Positions 1-7,578 of a stretch of 64,000 nt of DNA are shown one piece after another; the first letter of the stretch is position 1; each line of letters opens with the position of its first letter. The DNA lies in assembly GCF_031143425.1 (NCBI RefSeq), contig NC_090443.1, positions 1,059,012,423 to 1,059,076,422 of the forward strand. The letters run 5' to 3'. Position numbers and translations under genes: made by a program. The notes under the pieces were generated by a model. It saw only the letters and a program-made list of their open reading frames with translations, did no database searches and was not told where the DNA came from. This DNA comes from Pleurodeles waltl (lineage: Eukaryota > Chordata > Amphibia > Caudata > Salamandridae).

Positions 1-175
1 AAAGAGGGTTTGGCTACCTAGGAGAGAGGAAAGGCTACTAACACCCGAAGGAGCCTATCAGCAGGAGTCTCTGACGTCACCTGGTGGCACTGGCCACTCA
101 GAGCAGTCCAGTGTGCCAGCAGCACCTCTGTTTCCAAGATGGCAGAGGTCTGGAGCACACTGGAGGAGCTCTGGA

Positions 176-1345
176 CACCTCCCAGGGGAGGTGCAGGTCA
201 GGGGAGTGGTCACTCCCCTTTCCTTTGTCCAGTTTCGCGCCAAAGCAGGGGCTAAGGGGTCCCTGAACCGGTGTAGACTGGCTTATGCAGAATTGGGCAC
301 ATCTGTGCCCAACAAAGCATTTCCAGTGGCTGGGGGAGGCTACTCCTCCCCTGCCTTCACACCATTTTCCAAAGGGAGAGGGTGTCACACCCTCTCTCAG
401 AGGAAGTTCTTTGTTCTGCCATCCTGGGCCAGGCCTGGTTGGACCCCAGGAGGGCAGCTGCCTGTCTGAGGGGTTGGCAGCAGCAGCAGCTGCAGTGAAA
501 CCCCAGGAAGGGCAGTCTGGCAGTACCAGGGTCTGTGCTACAGACCACTGGGATCATGGAATTGTACCAACAATGCCAGGATGGCATAGAGGGGGCAATT
601 CCATGATCATAGACATGTTACATGGCCATATTCGGAGTTACCATGGTGAAGCTACATATAGGTAGTGACCTATATGTAGTGCACGCGTGTAATGGTGTCC
701 CCGCACTCACAAAGTTCAGTGAATTGGCTCTGAACAATGTGGGGGCACCTTGGCTAGTGCCAGGGTGCCCTCACACTAAGTAACTTTGCACCTAACCTTT
801 ACCAGGTAAAGGTTAGACATATAGGTGACTTATAAGTTACTTAAGTGCAGTGTAAAATGGCTGTGAAATAACGTGGACGTTATTTCACTCAGGCTGCAGT
901 GGCAGGCCTGTGTAAGAATTGTCAGAGCTCCCTATGGGTGGCAAAAGAAATGCTGCAGCCCATAGGGATCTCCTGGAACCCCAATACCCTGGGTACCTCA
1001 GTACCATATACTAGGGAATTATAAGGGTGTTCCAGTAAGCCAATGTAAATTGGTAAAATTGGTCACTAGCCTGTTAGTGACAATTTGAAGTAATGAGAGA
1101 GCATAACCACTGAGGTTCTGGTTAGCAGAGCCTCAGTGAGACAGTTAGGCACCACACAGGGAACATATACATGCACACCTATGAGCACTGGGGCCCTGTG
1201 TGACAGGGTCCCAGTGACACATACATATAGGCCACAAACCTATGAGCACTGGGGTCCTGACCAGCAGGATCCCATTGACACATAACAAACATACTGAAAA
1301 CATAGTGTTTTCACTATGAGCACTGAGGCCTGGCTATCAGGATCC
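176..1345. repeat. Dense hairpin series in U3 (LTR1 copy)
   Basis: Inverted repeats read directly from sequence: 176-183/186-193, 201-208/211-218, 293-301/304-312, 333-339/345-351, 376-384/388-396, 552-564/596-608 (13 bp perfect, enclosing 573-578/582-587), 652-663/668-679 (12 bp perfect), 714-719/730-735, 743-754/759-770 (one mismatch), 778-786/834-842 enclosing 792-803/805-816 (12 bp perfect, 1-nt loop), 863-874/877-888 (12 bp perfect), 929-938/959-968 (10 bp), about 1058-1086 (one bulge), 1108-1115/1131-1138, 1186-1198/1204-1216, 1247-1259/1265-1277 and 1301-1307/1312-1318. The same series sits at the matching place in every LTR. Whether it acts as DNA, RNA or neither is unknown. Confidence 0.85.
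1181..1345. repeat. Three diverged tandem hairpin modules in U3
   Basis: The core ATGAGCACTG begins at 1181, 1242 and (diverged) 1316, so spacing is 61 and 74 bp. Each core opens a stem that closes with a CAGGRTCCCAGTG-type arm. Modules 1 and 2 differ by a C to T in the left arm matched by a G to A in the right arm, so pairing is kept. Module 3 is less regular. The modules look like old tandem duplications of one hairpin. Confidence 0.7.
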
Positions 1346-1443
1346 CAGTGAGACAGTGAAAACAGTGACAAACACTCTGACATACACTCAAAAACAGGCC
1401 AAAAGTGGGGGTAACAAGGCTAGAAAGAGACTACCTTCTCACA

Positions 1444-1458
1444 CAACCCCCCCCCAAA
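1444..1458 (-). other. Polypurine tract (unit 1)
   Basis: On the minus strand a G-run followed by TTG abuts the TGTG start of the LTR. This is where plus-strand DNA priming would occur in an LTR element. The homopolymer (C on the plus strand) is 1447-1455 here (9). The others are 7549-7560 (12), 13654-13664 (11), 19757-19766 (10), 25860-25872 (13), 31966-31976 (11), 38070-38079 (10), 44173-44182 (10), 50275-50283 (9) and 56377-56385 (9). The gag stop codon lies only about 15-20 bases upstream of the run in element sense. Confidence 0.7.
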
Positions 1459-1623
1459 CGAAGGACAATAAGGCTAACCTTGGCCAGTTGAGACTTTATT
1501 GTCTAAGTGGTGATAAGTAGAGAGTAGCTCTGCAATAGACTGGTTACTCCCTTTATCATCCACTATATGGTTACTTCCCTGTAGGGATGTAAACCACCCT
1601 GTTTGAAGTTTTTTAGCTAAGCA

Positions 1624-4131
1624 TCAATGTGAAGATGTATTTTCAGAGTTTCTATCAGTAAGTTTTAGTTTAGAGCAGTGGGAATTGTCCACTGAACCTA
1701 TTTGTAGTGATGGAAATGCCAGACAGGGATGCTGTCTCAGAAAAGCCATAGCTGGGCAAAAACTTTGTCCATATGGCTGGAAGAGAGAACAGGGATGCTG
1801 TTTCTCTTGGGTTGGAGCAGGGCAGGGATGCTGTCCTATCAGCTCCACACTAGGGCAGGGATGCTGTCCTAAGTGTTGTGAGGCAGTGCAGAGTTTCTGC
1901 ACTAAAGTTTCTCTGGGAGGGTTGGAGGGATGCTCCATGTTAACTAAAATGGTGCTCTTTTTCTCACCAATGTTAGTTATCCCACAGAGAGGTACTTCCA
2001 CCTCAGGGAGTCCAGCTTTGCCAGCTGATGATTCCCTTGGAACAGGTGCCACCCCAGGAGAGGTTTCTCCCACCACAGGAATAGTATCCTGAATGGTAGG
2101 GTGGTTAGGGGATACTGTGATACCCTTTTTACCTGTTGATGGAGAGGGATCCTGAGTTTTCAGGCCTTCTCTCCTTTGCTTTTTCATTTCACTTGAAATG
2201 AGAGGGAACAATTCCTCAGGGATGCCCAGCATGGCTGCATGGGCATAAAACTCTACATCAGCCCAACCTGAGGCCTCTAGGTCATTACCTAAGAGACAGT
2301 CTACAGGTAAGCTAGATGATACCACCACCTGCTTAGGGCCAGTAGCTCCACCCCAACTAAACTGAATTATAGCTAAGGGAAGAAACTTAGTGGAGTTATG
2401 GACATCAATAATCTTATACTGTTGTCCAATGATGTGTTGTTCAGGAGGCACTAGGTTTTCAGTCACCAAAGTGAAACTGGCACCTGTGTCCCTGTAGGCC
2501 AAGGCCTCAACACCATTTATTGAAACTGTCTGCCTGTACTTATCCATTGTAAGGGGACAAGCAGCCAGTGTGGCAAGGCCAATGCCACTAGGTGTGACAG
2601 AAACTGTCTTGGGACTGATGACATCACTTTTCACTATGGACCCATAAGTGAACCCAACTACACCCTTTGCTTGACTGTTGCCAGCAGTCCCACCACTAGT
2701 ACCACTACTGCTAGGGGCACTAGAGCTTGATGTATTAGTGGTGGTAGGCTCAGGGGGTTTACCTGGACAGGACTTATCCCCTGGCCTATGGCCTCTGTTT
2801 TTACACACAAAGCACCAAGGCTTTTTAATGTGTGCAGGTTGGGAAGAAGGGGAAGAATTTGTTTTATCCCCACCCTCTGAAGAGTGTTTAAGATTTGAAG
2901 TGGGATCTTTGGTTTTACCCTTATCCCCATGCTTATCTTGAGATTTTTCACCATCTTTCTTCTTATTGCCATCTTTGTCACCCCCTGTATGAACTTTTCT
3001 GTTCACCCTTGTTCTGACCCATTTGTCTGCCTTCTTTCCCAATTCTTGGGGAGAGGTCAGATCAGAGTCTACCAGGTACTGGTGCAACAAATCAGACACA
3101 CAATTATTAAGTATATGCTCTCTCAGGATTGTGTTATACAGGCTTTCATAATCAGTAACTTTACTGCCATGTAACCACCCCTCCAAGGCCTTCACTGCCT
3201 GGTCAATGAAATCAACCCAGTCTTGTGAAGACTCCTTTTTGGTCTCTCTGAACTTTATCCTGTACTGTTCAGTGGTTAAGCCATAACCATCCAGGAGTGC
3301 ATTCTTAAGAACTGTAAAATTATTGGCATCATTTTCTTTCACAGTAAGGAGCCTATCCCTACCTTTTCCACTAAATGATAGCCATAGGATAGCAGCCCAC
3401 TGCTTTTGAGGGACATCCTGTACAGCACAGGCCCTCTCAAGTGCAGCAAACCACTTGTTAATGTCATCCCCCTCCTTATAAGGGGGAACTATCTTGTGCA
3501 GATTCCTGGAATCATGCTCTTTTGCAGGATGACTATGGGGAATACTGCTGCTGCCACCATGGGTATCTAAACCCAACTTTTGTCTTTCCTTCTCTAATTC
3601 TAAAGACTGTCTATCCAAATCCAGCTGTTGCTTCTTGAGCTTCAGTCTGGTTTGTTCCACTCTCAATCTATTGAGCTCCCTTTCTAACAATCTGTCATCA
3701 GGGTGGGTGGGAGGGACATTTCTAGATACAGAGGTATGATGGGAATGAACAGAAGGAGACCTGTCCCTTACAGAGGGCACCCTAACAGCTTGGCTACCAG
3801 TATAATGTGAGAGCACACCATCAGTATGGTGTGATTCAACCTCTGTACCAACTATGCTAGACTGTCTAGTAATGGGCAGGCTGAGAAGTTTCTTTCCTGA
3901 ACCTTTTCCTGGGGGAGTCCCTGGATCAGATTGAGAACCATTAGCTACTTTTTCACCAGATTGGGCACTTATGGCCTTATCCTGTACTCTAAGCATATTA
4001 ATTAACAGTTCTAAGGAAGGATTCTTCCCTACACTCAAACCTCTCTCTATGCAGAGACTCCTTGCTCCTTTCCAGCTAAGGTGATCATATGCAAGTTTGG
4101 ACAGTTCAACATTTTTTCCTGTGCCAGACAT
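1624..4131 (-). CDS. gag: Gag-protease polyprotein, unit 1, truncated by 50 residues
   Basis: This is an 835-codon frame starting at an ATG with A at -3. The unbroken copies run on to the equivalent of 1474. Here a TGA at 1624-1626 (minus strand) replaces a cysteine codon at residue 836, so only the tail is lost. Capsid, zinc knuckle, protease and the 11-residue repeats remain. Private residues: Ala596, Ser606. It shares Pro428 with units 2 and 3, and Ser502 with unit 2 only. The full domain map is given for unit 4. Confidence 0.88.
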   Translation of the reverse strand: MSGTGKNVELSKLAYDHLSWKGARSLCIERGLSVGKNPSLELLINMLRVQDKAISAQSGEKVANGSQSDPGTPPGKGSGKKLLSLPITRQSSIVGTEVESHHTDGVLSHYTGSQAVRVPSVRDRSPSVHSHHTSVSRNVPPTHPDDRLLERELNRLRVEQTRLKLKKQQLDLDRQSLELEKERQKLGLDTHGGSSSIPHSHPAKEHDSRNLHKIVPPYKEGDDINKWFAALERACAVQDVPQKQWAAILWLSFSGKGRDRLLTVKENDANNFTVLKNALLDGYGLTTEQYRIKFRETKKESSQDWVDFIDQAVKALEGWLHGSKVTDYESLYNTILREHILNNCVSDLLHQYLVDSDLTSPQELGKKADKWVRTRVNRKVHTGGDKDGNKKKDGEKSQDKHGDKGKTKDPTSNLKHSSEGGDKTNSSPSSQPAHIKKPWCFVCKNRGHRPGDKSCPGKPPEPTTTNTSSSSAPSSSGTSGGTAGNSQAKGVVGFTYGSIVKSDVISPKTVSVTPSGIGLATLAACPLTMDKYRQTVSINGVEALAYRDTGASFTLVTENLVPPEQHIIGQQYKIIDVHNSTKFLPLAIIQFSWGGATGPKQVVVSSSLPVDCLLGNDLEASGWADVEFYAHAAMLGIPEELFPLISSEMKKQRREGLKTQDPSPSTGKKGITVSPNHPTIQDTIPVVGETSPGVAPVPRESSAGKAGLPEVEVPLCGITNIGEKKSTILVNMEHPSNPPRETLVQKLCTASQHLGQHPCPSVELIGQHPCPAPTQEKQHPCSLFQPYGQSFCPAMAFLRQHPCLAFPSLQIGSVDNSHCSKLKLTDRNSENTSSH
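1705..1902 (-). repeat. 33-bp in-frame repeat coding a Q-x-x-C array (unit 1)
   Basis: Six exact 11-codon periods cover residues 744-809. Q begins at 745, 756, 767, 778, 789 and 800, with C three residues later each time. Four of the six read QHPC; the others are QKLC and QSFC. The repeat is seen as recurring GGGATGCTGT on the plus strand. The same block occurs in all ten units, for example 20016-20213 in unit 4. Confidence 0.85.
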
Positions 4132-4400
4132 TTTTTAGAGAGAGTTAAAGTGATAGAAAAAGAAAAAAAGTTTTCAGAACTTTTTGGAAAGACAGAAAAA
4201 ACTTTTTAAACTTTTAAGAACTTTTTGAAAGTTTTAGAAGTACTTTTCAGCACTTAGAAAAGAGTGAAAAAAGGAAATGCAAAACTTTTTGGCTATGTGT
4301 ATATACACTGACCTTGTTTTGTATATTTTTCTCTTATGAAAAGTACAATGACAAGAGTGGTAAGTAGTCTCAAGCACTTATCCCACCACTGCACAACCAA
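4132..4400 (-). other. Primer-binding-site candidate and gag leader (unit 1)
   Basis: This is the 269 nt between LTR end and gag start. One base inside the LTR end the minus strand reads TGG (4399-4397). Plus-strand 4382-4399 therefore ends in CCA, as a tRNA 3' end would, but I could not match it to a tRNA. The half next to gag (about 4140-4265) is A/T-rich with many AAAAAGTT-like repeats; it could be packaging or untranslated sequence (guess). Equivalent leaders, all 269 bp: 10237-10505, 16340-16608, 22443-22711, 28549-28817, 34653-34921, 40756-41024, 46859-47127, 52960-53228 and 59062-59330. Units 3 and 8 share a G-to-C change just upstream of the ATG. Confidence 0.55.
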
Positions 4401-4626
4401 TGTAGGAGGCTGGACTGGCTTGTAGTGAGTACCAAGGGGTACTTGCACCTTGCACCAGGCCCAGTTATCCCTTATTAGTGTATAGGGTGTCTAGCAGCTT
4501 AGGCTGATAGATAATGGTAGCTTAGCAGAGCAGCTTAGGCTGAACTAGGAGACGTGTGAAGCTACTACAGTACCACTTAGTGTCATATGCACAATATCAT
4601 AAGAAAACACAATACACAGTTATACT

Positions 4627-4649
4627 AAAAATAAAGGTACTTTATTTTT
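4627..4649. promoter_or_regulatory. Palindromic double poly(A) signal in LTR2
   Basis: Ten-base perfect arms AAAAATAAAG (4627-4636) and CTTTATTTTT (4640-4649) flank GTA. This puts AATAAA on the plus strand at 4630-4635 and on the minus strand at 4646-4641. In element sense the minus-strand signal sits about 240 nt before the LTR end, a sensible place for the R/U5 border. It is conserved in the other LTRs. Confidence 0.6.
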
Positions 4650-5089
4650 ATGACAATATGCCAAAGTATCTTAGAGTGTACCCTCAGTGAGAGGATAGGA
4701 AATATACACAAGATATATATACACAATAGCAAAAATATGCAGTATAGTCTTAGAAAACAGTGCAAACAATGTATAGTTACAATAGGATGCAATGGGGATA
4801 CATAGGGATAGGGGCAACACAAACCATATACTCCAAAAGTGGAATGCGAACCACGAATGGACCCCAAACCTATGTGACCTTGTAGAGGGTCGCTGGGACT
4901 ATTAGAAAATAGTGAGAGTTAGAAAAATAACCCTCCCCAAGACCCTGAAAAGTGAGTGCAAAGTGCACTAAAGTTCCCCTAAGGACAAAAGAGTCGTGTT
5001 AGAGGAATAATGCAGGAAAGACACAAACCAGCAATGCAACAACTGTGGATTTCCAATCTAGGGTACCTGTGGAACAAGGGGACCAAGTC

Positions 5090-6010
5090 CAAAAGTCACA
5101 AGCAAGTCGGAGATGGGCAGATGCCCAGGAAATGCCAGCTGCGGGTGCAAAGAAGCTTCGACTGGACAGAAGAAGCGGAGGTTTCTGCAGGAACGAAAAG
5201 GGCTAGAGACTTCCCCTTTGGTGGACGGATCCCTCTCGCCTTGGAAAGTCGTGCAGAAGTGTTTTCCCCCCGGAAGGACGCCAACAAGCCTTGCTACACG
5301 CAAATCGTGCGTTTGGCGTTTTTGGACGCTGCTGGAGCCCAGGAGGGACCAGGAGGTCGCAAATTGGACCTGCAGAGAGAAGGGACGTCGAGCAAGACAA
5401 AGGGCCCTCACTAAAGCAGGTAGCACCCGGAGAAGTGCCAGAAGCAGGCACTACGAGGATGCGTGAAACGGTGCTCGCCGAAGTTGCACAAAGGAGTCCC
5501 ACGTCGCCGGAGACCAACTTAGAAAGTCGTGCAAGGCAGGTTAGAGTGCCGTGAACCCAGGCTTGGCTGTGCACGAAAGATTTCCGCCGGAAGTGCACAG
5601 GGGCCGGAGTAGCTTGCAAAGTCGCGGTTCCCAGCAATGCAGCCCAGCGAGGTGAGGCAAGGACTTACCTCCACCAAACTTGGGCTGAAGAGTCACTGGA
5701 CTGTGCGGGTCACTTGGACAGAGTCGCTGGATTCGAGGGACCTCGCTCGTCGTGCTGAGAGGAGACCCAAGGGACCGGTGATGCAGCTTTTTGGTGCCTG
5801 CGGTTGCAGGGGGAAGATTCCGTCGACCCACGGGAGATTTCTTCGGAGCTTCTGGTGCAGAGAGGAGGCAGGCTACCCCCACAGCATGCACAAGCAGGAA
5901 AACAGTCGAGAAGGCGGCAGGATCAGCGTTACAGAGTTGCAGTAGTCGTCTTTGCTACTATGTTGCAGGTTTGCAGGCTTCCAGCGCGGTCAGCGGTCGT
6001 TTCCTTATCA
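5090..6010. other. CpG-rich segment of LTR2
   Basis: CG dinucleotides are frequent here and rare in the rest of the unit. Several short plus- and minus-strand open frames cross it, but their ends move between units through indels and new stops, so they are probably chance. About 5200-5480 is the part that varies most between units, mostly in CG contexts. It lies downstream of the motif cluster in element sense, so it may be the start of the transcribed leader (inference). Confidence 0.5.
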
Positions 6011-6173
6011 GAAGGTGAAGAGAGAGATGCAGAGGAACTCGGCTGAGCTCATGCATTTGTTATCTAAAGTTTCCCCAGAGACAGAGACCCTAAATAGCCA
6101 GAAAAGAGGGTTTGGCTACCTAGGAGAGAGGAAAGGCTACTAACACCCGAAGGAGCCTATCAGCAGGAGTCTC

Positions 6174-6346
6174 TGACGTCACCTGGTGGCACTGGCCACT
6201 CAGAGCAGTCCAGTGTGCCAGCAGCACCTCTGTTTCCAAGATGGCAGAGGTCTGGAGCACACTGGAGGAGCTCTGGACACCTCCCAGGGGAGGTGCAGGT
6301 CAGGGGAGTGGTCACTCCCCTTTCCTTTGTCCAGTTTCGCGCCAAA
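6174..6346. promoter_or_regulatory. CRE / YY1 / E2F motif cluster in LTR2
   Basis: A perfect CRE, TGACGTCA, lies at 6174-6181; a YY1-type AAGATGGC at 6238-6245; and a palindromic E2F-type TTTCGCGCCAAA at 6335-6346. The CRE is unchanged in all eleven LTRs (72, 6174, 12279, 18382, 24485, 30591, 36695, 42798, 48900, 55001, 61103). The E2F palindrome is perfect only in LTR1-3; LTR4-11 read CCAGA on its right side. Promoter role is inferred from motif identity and place only. Confidence 0.45.
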
Positions 6347-7578
6347 GCAGGGGCTAAGGGGTCCCTGAACCGGTGTAGACTGGCTTATGCAGAATTGGGC
6401 ACATCTGTGCCCAACAAAGCATTTCCAGAGGCTGGGGGAGGCTACCCCTCCCCTGCCTTCACACCATTTTCCAAAGGGAGAGGGTGTCACACCCTCTCTC
6501 AGAGGAAGTTCTTTGTTCTGCCATCCTGGGCCAGGCCTGGTTGGACCCCAGGAGGGCAGCTGCCTGTCTGAGGGGTTGGCAGCAGCAGCAGCTGCAGTGA
6601 AACCCCAGGAAGGGCAGTCTGGCAGTACCAGGGTCTGTGCTACAGACCACTGGGATCATGGAATTGTACCAACAATGCCAGGATGGCATAGAGGGGGCAA
6701 TTCCATGATCATAGACATGTTACATGGCCATATTCGGAGTTACCATGGTGAAGCTACATATAGGTAGTGACCTATATGTAGTGCACGCGTGTAATGGTGT
6801 CCCCGCACTCACAAAGTTCAGTGAATTGGCTCTGAACAATGTGGGGGCACCTTGGCTAGTGCCAGGGTGCCCTCACACTAAGTAACTTTGCACCTAACCT
6901 TTACCAGGTAAAGGTTAGACATATAGGTGACTTATAAGTTACTTAAGTGCAGTGTAAAATGGCTGTGAAATAACGTGGACGTTATTTCACTCAGGCTGCA
7001 GTGGCAGGCCTGTGTAAGAATTGTCAGAGCTCCCTATGGGTGGCAAAAGAAATGCTGCAGCCCATAGGGATCTCCTGGAACCCCAATACCCTGGGTACCT
7101 CAGTACCATATACTAGGGAATTATAAGGGTGTTCCAGTAAGCCAATGTAAATTGGTAAAATTGGTCACTAGCCTGTTAGTGACAATTTGAAGTAATGAGA
7201 GAGCATAACCACTGAGGTTCTGGTTAGCAGAGCCTCAGTGAGACAGTTAGGCACCACACAGGGAACATATACATGCACACCTATGAGCACTGGGGCCCTG
7301 TGTGACAGGGTCCCAGTGACACATACATATAGGCCACAAACCTATGAGCACTGGGGTCCTGACCAGCAGGATCCCAGTGACACATAACAAACATACTGAA
7401 AACATAGTGTTTTCACTATGAGCACTGAGGCCTGGCTATCAGGATCCCAGTGAGACAGTGAAAACAGTGACAAACACTCTGACATACACTCAAAAACAGG
7501 CCAAAAGTGGGGGTAACAAGGCTAGAAAGAGACTACCTTCTCACACAACCCCCCCCCCCCAAACGAAGGACAATAAGG

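Larger units (their letters stand above)
1..1443 (-). repeat. LTR1, partial (U3-side part; rest is left of the window)
   Basis: This is the U3 side of an LTR in minus-strand sense. It starts with TGTGAGAAGG at 1443, directly after the polypurine tract of unit 1. It keeps a fully palindromic E2F-type site at 233-244 and a CRE at 72-79. A private G-to-T change at 1275 weakens one hairpin arm that is intact in the other copies. The stretch holds no believable gene. It carries the hairpin series described separately and a short CAG-type run at 478-494. Confidence 0.9.
4401..7545 (-). repeat. LTR2, complete (3145 bp)
   Basis: Plus-strand ends are TGTAGGAGG and CTTCTCACA, giving TG..CA termini in either reading. 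It lies between the leader of unit 1 and the polypurine tract of unit 2 with no gap. Inside, in element sense from 7545 down: hairpin-rich U3 to about 6280, CRE/YY1/E2F cluster 6174-6346, CpG-rich segment about 5090-6010, poly(A) palindrome 4627-4649. It has no coding sequence I believe in. Confidence 0.93.

Noticed and set aside
285..665. 126-codon plus-strand frame in U3, present in all LTRs
   Set aside because: It runs through several palindromes, lacks any recognisable domain, and is shortened to 124 codons by a single change in two copies. Not supported as a gene.
1705..1902. Evenly spaced repeats resembling a small CRISPR array
   Set aside because: The 33-bp period is in frame with gag, the repeats are imperfect, there are no cas genes, and the setting is eukaryotic.
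1685..2092. 135-codon Cys-rich plus-strand frame opposite gag
   Set aside because: Its regular Cys-Cys pattern is only the antisense reading of the 33-bp repeat block in gag.
2658..2981. 107-codon minus-strand frame overlapping the gag zinc-knuckle region
   Set aside because: A shadow in another frame of a conserved gene. Its hydrophobic end becomes the chance tail of the frameshifted unit 3.
5010..5414. 134-codon plus-strand frame and overlapping frames in the CpG-rich LTR segment, repeated in each unit
   Set aside because: Repeats because the LTR repeats. Frame ends change by indel or new stops in several copies (near 29716 and 60192), and there is no domain or codon pattern of a gene.
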